Origin: Marinilongibacter aquaticus
Lineage (GTDB): Bacteria > Bacteroidota > Bacteroidia > Cytophagales > Spirosomataceae
Assembly: GCF_020149935.1 (NCBI RefSeq)
Contig: NZ_CP083757.1
Coordinates: 372,001-436,000, forward strand
Length of the DNA stretch: 64,000 nt
Direction: 5' to 3'
In this document: positions 33,059 through 40,386 of the stretch, in pieces
How positions within the stretch are numbered: the first letter of the stretch is position 1
How the letters are laid out: each line of letters begins with the position of its first letter
Program-made: the position numbers and the translations under genes
Notes under the pieces: model-generated
Databases searched by the model: none
Seen by the model: only the letters and a program-made list of their open reading frames with translations
What the model was told of the DNA's origin: nothing

Positions 33059-34447
33059 ATGAATGCGAAACAATCTACGATAAGTAGTGAGGTGTCTTTA
33101 ATGGGAGTGGGGCTGCACTCAGGTGCAATGACGAAACTGACCTTGTGTCCGGCGGCCATCAATCATGGAATAGTTTTTCAACGCGTAGATTTAGAAGGAT
33201 CTCCACTCGTGCCCGCTTTGGTCGATTATGTGGTGGATACTTCACGCGGCACCGTTTTGGAAACAAACGGAGCCAAAGTACAAACGACCGAACATTTGCT
33301 TTCGGCCATCGGTGCTCTTCAGATCGACAACATTTTGATCAAACTCGATGGGCCAGAAATACCCATCATGGACGGCAGTGCATACCCTTTTGTTGAACTT
33401 TTGGAAAAGGCAGGCATCGAAGAACAGAATGCTCTTCGTAATTACTTTAAAATAACCGAAGCCGTTCAGATTTCAAACCAGGACCAGAGCGTGGAATTGG
33501 CTGCCCTGCCATTGGACGATTACCGTTTGACGGTGATGGTGGATTATCAATCAAAGGTAATCAGCTCGCAGCATGCCCAATTGCACGAATTGTCTTTGTT
33601 TAAAGAACATATTGCCCCTTGCCGCACGTTTGTGTTTGTGCACGAGCTTGAAGCCCTTTTCAATGCTGGCCTGATTAAAGGTGGTGATTTGAGCAATGCC
33701 GTGGTGATTGCCGAGCGTGAAGAAAGCGAAGAACGTGTGGAGAAATTGGCCAAAATGTTGGGCAAAGATAAGATCACGATCGGGCAGTCTGGAATTGTCA
33801 ACGACGAGCCTTTGAAATTTAAGAATGAACCCGCGAGACATAAGCTTCTGGACTTGATCGGCGACTTGGTGTTGGTCGGGCAACCTTTGAGAGCACATAT
33901 TTTGGCGGCCAGACCGGGCCATGCGGCAAATGTAGAATTGGCTCGCAAAATTAAGAAAACCATTGCAGAAGCAGCCAAGGCCGCTCCGAGTTACGATGTG
34001 AATGCCGAGCCTGTTTTCGACGTCAACTATATTGCAAAATTGCTTCCGCACCGTTATCCTTTCCAATTGTTGGATAGAGTCGTTTCTTTAGACGGCACCA
34101 CGGTAATCGGTATCAAAAATATCACAATGAACGAGCCGCAGTTTACGGGCCATTTTCCAGAAAACCCGGTGATGCCCGGCGTTTTGACGGTAGAGGCTAT
34201 CGCTCAAACTGGTGGCGTATTGGTTTTGACTTCCACAGACGACCCTGAAGCCTACTGGCCTTATCTGGTAGGTATCGATAAATGTAGATTTTACAGAAAT
34301 GTTTTACCTGGCGACACGTTAGTTATGCGTTGTACGCTTTTGGCCCCAATCCGTATGGGGGTAGCCAAAATGTCTGGCGAAGCTTGGGTAGGAGATAAAA
34401 TGGCCTGCAGTGTTGAAATGACTGCGAGGTTGGTGAAAAAACAATAA
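33059..34447 (+). CDS. lpxC/fabZ: Bifunctional LpxC deacetylase / FabZ dehydratase fusion
   Basis: Two enzymes in one chain of 462 residues, an arrangement typical of Bacteroidota. The N-terminal two-thirds is the zinc-dependent UDP-acyl-GlcNAc deacetylase, with zinc ligands in TTEHLLSAIGAL and ARHKLLDLIGD and the active-site HAANV stretch. The C-terminal part (from about residue 318) is the hotdog 3-hydroxyacyl-ACP dehydratase, with LPHRYPFQLLDRV and the catalytic His in GHFPENPVMPGVL. The fusion couples lipid A commitment to fatty-acid synthesis. It starts immediately after the lpxD stop codon. Confidence 0.97.
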   Translation: MNAKQSTISSEVSLMGVGLHSGAMTKLTLCPAAINHGIVFQRVDLEGSPLVPALVDYVVDTSRGTVLETNGAKVQTTEHLLSAIGALQIDNILIKLDGPEIPIMDGSAYPFVELLEKAGIEEQNALRNYFKITEAVQISNQDQSVELAALPLDDYRLTVMVDYQSKVISSQHAQLHELSLFKEHIAPCRTFVFVHELEALFNAGLIKGGDLSNAVVIAEREESEERVEKLAKMLGKDKITIGQSGIVNDEPLKFKNEPARHKLLDLIGDLVLVGQPLRAHILAARPGHAANVELARKIKKTIAEAAKAAPSYDVNAEPVFDVNYIAKLLPHRYPFQLLDRVVSLDGTTVIGIKNITMNEPQFTGHFPENPVMPGVLTVEAIAQTGGVLVLTSTDDPEAYWPYLVGIDKCRFYRNVLPGDTLVMRCTLLAPIRMGVAKMSGEAWVGDKMACSVEMTARLVKKQ

Positions 34448-34462
34448 TTTAAACAGAGATAT

Positions 34463-35260
34463 ATGAATCAACCATTGGCATACGTCCATCCAGAAGCTAA
34501 GATAGCTCAAAATGTGGTGATCGAGCCTTTTGCCTCCATTTCGAAAGATGTGGTTATCGGAGAAGGCACCTGGGTCGGATCGAATGTAACCATTATGGAA
34601 GGAGCTCGGATCGGGAAAAATTGTAAAATTTATCCCGGTGCAGTAATTGCCGCTGCTCCGCAAGATTTGAAATTTCAAGGTGAGTACACAACTGTTGAAA
34701 TTGGCGACAATACCACTATTCGTGAATGCGTGACAATCAACAGAGGTACGATTGATAAATATAAAACGGTTGTAGGAAAGAACTGCCTCATTATGGCTTA
34801 TGTGCACATTGCACACGACTGTATGGTAGGCGACAATGTGATCTTGGCCAATACAGTGCAATTGGCCGGACATATCGATGTGGGAGATTACGTATTTATC
34901 GGCGGGACTTCCGCGGTGCACCAGTTCGTGAAAATCGGGAAGCATGCCATGATCGCAGGCGGATCTTTGGTGAGAAAAGATGTGCCTCCATTCATCAAGG
35001 CCGCCAGAGAGCCGCTTTCTTACGGCGGAGTCAATTCGATTGGATTGAGAAGGCGTGGTTATACCAACGAACAGATTTCGGACGTGCAGGAAATCTACAG
35101 ATACTTGTACCTGAAAGGCATGAATTTTGCTGACGCCCAAAGAGCCATCGAGTTGGAAATGCCAGCTACTCCTGAACGCGATGAAGTGCTATACTTTTTG
35201 AAGAATTCTGAACGCGGTATTGTGAAGAACGGCATTGGTAAAGTGCGGGAAGAAGAGTGA
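34463..35260 (+). CDS. lpxA: UDP-N-acetylglucosamine acyltransferase LpxA
   Basis: First step of lipid A synthesis, reversible O-acylation of UDP-GlcNAc. The 265 residues are close to the usual 262. A hexapeptide-repeat beta-helix covers most of the chain. The catalytic histidine is H118 in HIAHDCMVGD, with the chain-length ruler region GHIDVGDYVFIGGTSAVHQF and the C-terminal helical domain RRGYTNEQISDVQEIYRYLY. It lies 15 bp after lpxC/fabZ. Confidence 0.97.
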   Translation: MNQPLAYVHPEAKIAQNVVIEPFASISKDVVIGEGTWVGSNVTIMEGARIGKNCKIYPGAVIAAAPQDLKFQGEYTTVEIGDNTTIRECVTINRGTIDKYKTVVGKNCLIMAYVHIAHDCMVGDNVILANTVQLAGHIDVGDYVFIGGTSAVHQFVKIGKHAMIAGGSLVRKDVPPFIKAAREPLSYGGVNSIGLRRRGYTNEQISDVQEIYRYLYLKGMNFADAQRAIELEMPATPERDEVLYFLKNSERGIVKNGIGKVREEE

Positions 35261-35261
35261 T

Positions 35262-35888
35262 TTGAAAATCGAACTAAAAAATATTGGTAAGAAATTCCGG
35301 AGCGAATGGGTTTTCCGGAATTTAAATTATCAATTTGAAGATGGGCAGAAATATGCCATAACGGGCCACAATGGCTCAGGAAAATCCACATTACTTCAAA
35401 TTATTTCGGGTGTATTGCCCGCCAACTCTGGCGAAGTATTGTATTGCAAAGCAGACAATTCACCAGTTTCTTCAGAAGAAATACACAAATCAATGGCTTA
35501 TGCGGCCCCATATATGGAGCTCGTAGAAGAGTTTACTTTGGATGAAGCCATTGATTTTCACACCAAATTCAAGCCTTTTAAAAAGGGGCTTTCCAAACAT
35601 AATTTTCTTGAGAAAGTCTATCTTAAAGAACACCGAGATAAACAAATTCGTCAATTTTCGTCGGGAATGAAACAGAGGTTCAAACTGGGACTTGCTTTCT
35701 ATTCCGAAGCGGATATCTTATTGCTCGACGAACCCACCACCAATTTGGATGAAAGAGGAATTCTGTGGTATCTCGACCATGTACGTGAATCGGAAGCTAA
35801 AATTGTGATCATTTCGTCGAATGACGAAAGAGAATATGCTTTTTGTAACGATATTTTGGATATCGAAGCAATGAAAAAAATGCATTAA
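35262..35888 (+). CDS. ABC transporter ATP-binding protein
   Basis: An ATPase subunit of an ABC system, 208 residues. There is no ATG near the family start. TTG at 35262 (LKIELKNIGKKF), one base after the lpxA stop, is preferred over TTG at 35235, which would overlap lpxA. Walker A is GHNGSGKST, the signature is FSSGMKQRF, Walker B is ILLLDEPT with D-loop NLDERG. No permease gene follows, so its partner is encoded elsewhere. Position at the end of the lpx cluster hints at envelope lipid export but this is only context. Confidence 0.85.
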   Translation: MKIELKNIGKKFRSEWVFRNLNYQFEDGQKYAITGHNGSGKSTLLQIISGVLPANSGEVLYCKADNSPVSSEEIHKSMAYAAPYMELVEEFTLDEAIDFHTKFKPFKKGLSKHNFLEKVYLKEHRDKQIRQFSSGMKQRFKLGLAFYSEADILLLDEPTTNLDERGILWYLDHVRESEAKIVIISSNDEREYAFCNDILDIEAMKKMH

Positions 35889-35912
35889 ATTAGCGTATAA
35901 ACCTCTTTGCAA

Positions 35913-36362
35913 ATGAAAAAGATCGTTTTCACCTCATTACTGGCCATTTTTTCAATCTGTGCAAGTCAGGCACAGAAGAGCTATAAAAGTTTTGGAGAAA
36001 GCTTTTCGCCTTCTGAAATTGTGCCTGCAAAAATTCTGACGTCTACGGAAAAGGCTTCAGTTGAAGTAAAAGGCACGGTAGAGGCCGTTTGTCCTGTAAA
36101 GGGATGTTGGATGAAATTGAAGCTTGACAATGGGCAAACAATGCGTGTTACTTTCAAAGACTACGGCTTTTTTGTGCCCAAAGATATGCCCTCAGGCACT
36201 TCGGTGATCATTAAAGGAAAGCCCGAAATTCAGGTGACTTCAGTGAAAGAGCTGAAGCATTACGCCCAAGATGCAGGAAAATCAAAATCAGAAATAGCGG
36301 CCATCAACAGACCACTTGAGGAACTGACTTTTGTGGCCGATGGCGTGCTTGTGGCTCAGTGA
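35913..36362 (+). CDS. Exported DUF4920-type protein
   Basis: A 149-residue protein with a signal peptide ending near CASQAQ (residue 18-20) from ATG at 35913. The body contains KGTVEAVCPVKGCWMKLKLDNG with a CPxKGCWM motif and KDYGFFVPKD, matching the DUF4920 family of periplasmic proteins in Bacteroidota. The two cysteines could bind metal or form a disulfide. Function unknown. It converges with the CpxP-like gene, the two reading frames overlapping by 7 bp at their stops. Confidence 0.78.
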   Translation: MKKIVFTSLLAIFSICASQAQKSYKSFGESFSPSEIVPAKILTSTEKASVEVKGTVEAVCPVKGCWMKLKLDNGQTMRVTFKDYGFFVPKDMPSGTSVIIKGKPEIQVTSVKELKHYAQDAGKSKSEIAAINRPLEELTFVADGVLVAQ

Positions 36363-36811
36363 TTGCCTCGGCTTCTTCTGCTTCTCAACTCTTTGAGAAT
36401 TAACTCTTTAAATTCCTTTTCTACCAATAGCCAGTCGGAGAATTGTTGCGGGCTGATTACTTTAAGAAATTCTGGACGGTACTTTTTGGGTAAAGCCAAT
36501 TCTTCTTGCTTCAAATCGAAAATTTTATCTTGTTTGGCTATTTCAGCCCTGTCGGTCCCTTTTGCACGCTCCTCCATATAGAATTGATGGATTTTTGAGC
36601 GAATAGACTTTCTTTCGTTTTCATATTTATTGTAAATCGGCCAAAAATCTTTGGCTTGCTCTTCACTCAGATCCAACCTTTCGGTGATCATTCCCAATTT
36701 AATGGTGTGCAATTTCTCAAATTGTTCTTTTCGCGACAGCTTTTCCTGAGCCATGCCCAAAAAGCTGTACAAGCTAAAAACGAAAAGCAATAAAAGATTC
36801 TTTGATTTCAT
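36356..36811 (-). CDS. Periplasmic Spy/CpxP-like helical protein
   Basis: A 151-residue exported protein from MKSKNLLLLF at 36811, with the signal peptide ending near LGMAQ. The mature part is almost all charged helix, with LDLSEEQAKDFWPIYNKYENERKSI resembling LTxxQ-type Spy/CpxP stress proteins. It is last in a three-gene unit with an ECF sigma factor and a one-helix membrane protein, so it may sense envelope stress or metals. The family call is by pattern only. Confidence 0.65.
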   Translation of the reverse strand: MKSKNLLLLFVFSLYSFLGMAQEKLSRKEQFEKLHTIKLGMITERLDLSEEQAKDFWPIYNKYENERKSIRSKIHQFYMEERAKGTDRAEIAKQDKIFDLKQEELALPKKYRPEFLKVISPQQFSDWLLVEKEFKELILKELRSRRSRGNH

Positions 36812-36818
36812 ATTTTGG

Positions 36819-37331
36819 TCAATAATCAATTAAAAGCTCAAGCTCCTCATCGCTAAACTGACTGAGCCCGCTCGGTTTGCCTTCTTCTTCAGAAACAAGC
36901 GGAAGTTCATTCGGATTATACGCCAAGGCGATTTCGTTCAATTCTAAATTCTCATTTTCTAGATAAGCCACCAAAGTTTCAGAATCCAAAGCAGAAAGCG
37001 TAAGGTTTTGAGAACCCTGGTTTTTCAAAAGAAGCATAAAGGCAAAAGCCGAAACCAATATTACGGAAGCTGCCCAACGCAGCACTTTTTTGTTTCGCCA
37101 AATTTGCCCAAAAGGTGTACGCTGCTGTGCTTTTATCTTGCTCAAAACCTGCGTTTCAAGCGTGTCAAAATAACCTTGCGGAGCGACAAAAGGGTGACTC
37201 ACATCCAATGGAAGCGACGGCGTATTTTGCTGCACTTTCATTAGAATTTCCTTTTCCAAACGATTGAAATAATTGGCATCCGCTTGAAAAGGAAGCTCTT
37301 TGTGATGATATTTTGTCTGATCTTTTTTCAT
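36819..37331 (-). CDS. Single-pass membrane protein, putative anti-sigma factor
   Basis: A 170-residue protein with one membrane segment at about 86-102 (LRWAASVILVSAFAFMLLL), giving a cytoplasmic N-terminal half and a short acidic outer part. It lies 33 bp downstream of an ECF sigma gene and is followed after 7 bp by a CpxP-like gene, which suggests an anti-sigma role. The zinc-binding HxxxCxxC motif of ZAS anti-sigma factors is not visible. Function is inferred from context. Confidence 0.6.
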   Translation of the reverse strand: MKKDQTKYHHKELPFQADANYFNRLEKEILMKVQQNTPSLPLDVSHPFVAPQGYFDTLETQVLSKIKAQQRTPFGQIWRNKKVLRWAASVILVSAFAFMLLLKNQGSQNLTLSALDSETLVAYLENENLELNEIALAYNPNELPLVSEEEGKPSGLSQFSDEELELLIDY

Positions 37332-37364
37332 TCGGTCTTTTTGATGACAGAAAGAGCAAAAGGT

Positions 37365-37913
37365 TTAATCTCCACCCAAGATTTCTTCTATTCTTTTTTT
37401 GGCGGCATGGTAATTCGCTTTCAAGCCACCCACTGTGGTAGAAGTGATCTCCGAAATCTCCTCATAACTTAGGTATTCAAAGTACTTCAAATTAAATACA
37501 ATTCTTTGTTTTTCAGGCAATTGCAATACTGCTCTTTGCAAAGCAATCGCAATATCATCGCCCGAAATATGCCCCGCTTTACTGTTGCTTTCAAACAGGT
37601 TCATCAATTCAGGATTTTCGTCCATCGAAATGTTCTGGGCCTTTTTCCTTCTTCGAATAAAAGACAAAGATTCGTTGGTGGCTATACGGTAAAGCCAAGT
37701 GTACAATTGTGAATCACCACGGTAGCTTCCCAAGTTTTTCCAAACCTTGATGAAGACTTCCTGTAAAACATCGTCCGTATCGTCGTGATCGATTAGGATT
37801 TTACGCACCAAATAGTAGAGACGTTCCTTGTAGGTGCTGAGTATCAACCCAAAAGCCTCTTGTCTCCGATTTTCATCGGCCAAAAGTTCGAGTATTTTTT
37901 CGTCTGCACTCAT
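37365..37913 (-). CDS. ECF RNA polymerase sigma factor (sigma-70 family)
   Basis: A 182-residue alternative sigma factor. Region 2 contains DHDDTDDVLQEVFIKVWKNLGSYRG, with LYTWLYRIATNESLSFIRRRKK following. Region 4 has LPEKQRIVFNLKYFEYLSYEEISEITSTTVGGLKANYH. It heads the operon with the putative anti-sigma and CpxP-like genes. Unlike the sigma gene at 54909 it is not next to a FecR/SusC set, so it probably controls an envelope stress response. Confidence 0.92.
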   Translation of the reverse strand: MSADEKILELLADENRRQEAFGLILSTYKERLYYLVRKILIDHDDTDDVLQEVFIKVWKNLGSYRGDSQLYTWLYRIATNESLSFIRRRKKAQNISMDENPELMNLFESNSKAGHISGDDIAIALQRAVLQLPEKQRIVFNLKYFEYLSYEEISEITSTTVGGLKANYHAAKKRIEEILGGD

Positions 37914-37972
37914 AAATGGAAACGGGCAATTGCAAGCTGCGTAAATAGAAAACTCAAAAGAGATTTAAAAAA

Positions 37973-37997
37973 GGGCGGCCAGCTGTGCTGGCCGCCC
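37973..37997 (-). terminator. Terminator of transketolase genes
   Basis: A perfect 11-bp GC-rich stem (GGGCGGCCAGC / GCTGGCCGCCC) with a 3-nt loop, followed on the minus strand by six T. It begins 14 bp after the stop of the transketolase C-terminal subunit gene and lies upstream of the sigma factor gene. Confidence 0.93.
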
Positions 37998-38010
37998 AAA
38001 ATATTCTGTG

Positions 38011-38967
38011 TTAAGCCTTACGACCTATTACTTTCAAGGCTTTCTCAACAATATTGTCGGCAGAAAGACCATATTTCGCCATAAGTTGTTCTGGTGTGCC
38101 AGACTCGCCAAAAGAGTTGTCTACGGCCACATATTCCTGTGGAGCGATAAAGTTTTTAGCCAAAACCTGTGCTACGGCGTCCCCAAGCCCACCGTTCATT
38201 TGGTGTTCTTCGCAGCTTACTACACATTTGGTTTTTCGCACAGACTTTAGAATGGCGGCTTCGTCCAAAGGTTTGATTGTATGAATATTGATAATTTCGG
38301 CATCAATACCCTTTTCTGCCAAAATCTCACCAGCTTGAATTGCTTCCCAAACCAAGTGTCCTGTGGCAAAAATGCTCACGTCTTTTCCTTCGTTCACCAT
38401 CCATGCCTTTCCAATTTCGAACTTTTGGTTCGGATCGGTGAATACGGGTACTTTTGGCCGTCCAAAGCGAAGGTATGCCGGGCCTACATGTTCGGCCAAG
38501 GCCAAAGTCGCCGCTTTGGTTTGATTGTAATCACAGGGGTTGATCACGGTCATGTTTGGCATGGCACGCATCATCGCAATATCTTCAAGAATTTGGTGCG
38601 TTGCTCCATCTTCTCCCAAAGTAAGGCCTGCATGCGAAACAGATATTTTTACATTTTTATTGGAATAGGCAATCGATTGACGGATTTGATCGTAAACGCG
38701 TCCCGATCCAAAGTTTGCAAAAGTACTCGGATAAGGGATGTAGCCTCCAATTGCCAAACCAGCAGAAATGCCCATCATATTGGCCTCAGCGATTCCTGTT
38801 TGGAAAAAACGCTCGGGGTTTTCTTTAATGAATGTGGCTGTTTTCAAAGATCCTACCAAGTCGGCACAAAGTGTCACCACTTTTGGATTTGTCCGGCCAA
38901 GTTCAGTCATGCCATCGCCAAATCCTGATCGCGTATCTTGCTTTTCGGTGTAGGTATATTTTTTCAT
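38011..38967 (-). CDS. Transketolase, C-terminal (pyrimidine/C) subunit
   Basis: The half of a split transketolase carrying the pyrimidine-binding and C-terminal domains, 318 residues. The segments GFGDGMTELGRTNPKVVTLCADL, FFQTGIAEANMMGISAGLAIGG (the glutamate that activates thiamine diphosphate is in GIAEANM) and VVSCEEHQMNGGLGDAVAQVL support the call. It works with the N-terminal subunit encoded 21 bp upstream to move two-carbon units in the pentose phosphate pathway. The two-gene form is a known arrangement, not a frameshift. A DXS-like partner role is less likely because the two halves are adjacent. Confidence 0.93.
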   Translation of the reverse strand: MKKYTYTEKQDTRSGFGDGMTELGRTNPKVVTLCADLVGSLKTATFIKENPERFFQTGIAEANMMGISAGLAIGGYIPYPSTFANFGSGRVYDQIRQSIAYSNKNVKISVSHAGLTLGEDGATHQILEDIAMMRAMPNMTVINPCDYNQTKAATLALAEHVGPAYLRFGRPKVPVFTDPNQKFEIGKAWMVNEGKDVSIFATGHLVWEAIQAGEILAEKGIDAEIINIHTIKPLDEAAILKSVRKTKCVVSCEEHQMNGGLGDAVAQVLAKNFIAPQEYVAVDNSFGESGTPEQLMAKYGLSADNIVEKALKVIGRKA

Positions 38968-38988
38968 GTCAAATTTCAGGTTTTAGAA

Positions 38989-39855
38989 TTAATAATCGCC
39001 CAAGGTCTCTGGAAGCTGGGCCAAAGCGGCCGCCAATTGCTCGTCGTTCGGAGCAATACCGTGCCATTTGTGGCTTCCCATCATGAAATCAACCCCTGCA
39101 CCCATTTCTGTTTTCAACAGAATAAGGATCGGTTGTTCTTTACCAGAGATACGCTTGGCTTTCCGTAGCCCTTTCACTACTTGTTCCATATCGTTTCCAT
39201 TCTCGATCTCCATCACTCGCCATCCGAAAGCTTTATATTTTGCTCCCAAGTCGCGGTTGTTCATTACATCGTGAGTAGAACCGTCGATTTGCTGGCCGTT
39301 CAAATCAATAATGGCCACCAGATTATCTACCTTATGATGCGGAGCAAATTGAGCTGCTTCCCAAATTTGACCTTCCTGTTGCTCGCCATCGCCCATTAGG
39401 CAATATACCATGCGGTCGTCGCCGCTTAGGCGTTTGGCCAATGCTGCACCAATGGCTACCGAGAGCCCTTGACCCAAAGAGCCAGAAGCCACGCGGATGC
39501 CCGGAAGGTGCTCATGCGTAGTAGGGTGACCCTGCAAACGGCTGTTTATCATTCTAAACGTACCCAATTCTTGAGTATCGAAATATCCTCTTCTCGACAA
39601 TACAGAATAAAAAACAGGGGAGATGTGGCCATTGGAAAGGAAAAACAAATCTTCGCCAACTCCATCCATTTTAAAGGACAGAAAGCCGCCCTTTCCCTTT
39701 CTGTTGTTGATCTTCATCTGCTGAAAATACAAGGCCACCAGCAAGTCGGTGCAGCCTAGAGAGCCACCTGGGTGACCCGAAGCACTGTGGTGAACCATCC
39801 GAACGATGTCACGTCGTACCTGAGATGCAATATCTTCGAGTTCTTTAATCTGCAT
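38989..39855 (-). CDS. Transketolase, N-terminal (thiamine diphosphate-binding) subunit
   Basis: The PP-domain half of split transketolase, 288 residues from MQIKELEDIA at 39855. An in-frame start 17 codons upstream is less likely. The diphosphate/Mg site is visible as GDGEQQEGQIWEAAQFA with later N in IDLNGQQIDG, and the N-terminal HHSASGHPGGSLGCTDLL motif is typical. It precedes the C-terminal subunit gene. A perfect 14-bp palindrome lies 36 bp upstream of the start. Confidence 0.94.
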   Translation of the reverse strand: MQIKELEDIASQVRRDIVRMVHHSASGHPGGSLGCTDLLVALYFQQMKINNRKGKGGFLSFKMDGVGEDLFFLSNGHISPVFYSVLSRRGYFDTQELGTFRMINSRLQGHPTTHEHLPGIRVASGSLGQGLSVAIGAALAKRLSGDDRMVYCLMGDGEQQEGQIWEAAQFAPHHKVDNLVAIIDLNGQQIDGSTHDVMNNRDLGAKYKAFGWRVMEIENGNDMEQVVKGLRKAKRISGKEQPILILLKTEMGAGVDFMMGSHKWHGIAPNDEQLAAALAQLPETLGDY

Positions 39856-39890
39856 AGGTTTATTTTTTGTGTTAAATCGTGGTAAAAATA

Positions 39891-39904
39891 GCCAATTAAT
39901 TGGC
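39891..39904. promoter_or_regulatory. Palindrome upstream of transketolase genes
   Basis: GCCAATTAATTGGC is perfectly self-complementary and sits 36 bp before the transketolase start codon, near where a promoter is expected (TATTTTTA, one mismatch to TAnnTTTG, follows it on the minus strand). It may be an operator; no cognate regulator is apparent. Confidence 0.35.
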
Positions 39905-39935
39905 AAAGAATAAATTCAAATCGGGGCAATTTCGA

Positions 39936-40385
39936 TCAATTTAGCACCTGATCGCTGTGCTCTTTCGACTTTACCTTGTCTATGATCTTTTCAATGTGCC
40001 CGTTTTCATCAATCAGGAAGGATGTTCTCAGGGTTCCCATATAGGTTTTCCCAAAGGTGGTTTTCTCGGCCCAAACACCGTATTTTTCCTGAATTTCATG
40101 ATCGATATCCACAAGTAAATCAAAGGGTAGGTCGAATTTCTTAATAAAATTCTGATGCGATTTGGCTCCGTTTACGCTGATACCAAAAACCTGAATGCCC
40201 TTGCTTTTAAACGCATCGAAATTGTCGCGGATATTGCAAGCCTGCGTGGTGCAGGTTGGGGTGTTGTCTTTCGGGTAAAAGTAAAGCAAAACTTTTTGGC
40301 CTTGGTAATCGCTTAATTTCACTTCACGGTTATTCTGATCGATTGTTACAAAATCAGGGGCTTTGTCTCCAATTTTCAAACTCAT
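39936..40385 (-). CDS. bcp: Thiol peroxidase of the Bcp/PrxQ family
   Basis: Reduces hydrogen peroxide and organic hydroperoxides with thioredoxin-derived electrons. It has 149 residues from MSLKIGDKAPDF at 40385; a longer ORF start would overlap the M23 peptidase gene. The peroxidatic cysteine C45 and resolving C50 are seen in PTCTTQACNIRD, the C-x4-C spacing of atypical two-cysteine PrxQ enzymes. It starts 1 base after the stop of the M23 peptidase gene on the same strand, so the two are probably co-transcribed. Confidence 0.94.
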   Translation of the reverse strand: MSLKIGDKAPDFVTIDQNNREVKLSDYQGQKVLLYFYPKDNTPTCTTQACNIRDNFDAFKSKGIQVFGISVNGAKSHQNFIKKFDLPFDLLVDIDHEIQEKYGVWAEKTTFGKTYMGTLRTSFLIDENGHIEKIIDKVKSKEHSDQVLN

Positions 40386-40386
40386 T

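Noticed and set aside
38011-39855. Frameshifted single transketolase
   Set aside because: The two halves are separate frames with their own start and stop codons and 21 bp between them. Split transketolase is a known natural arrangement.
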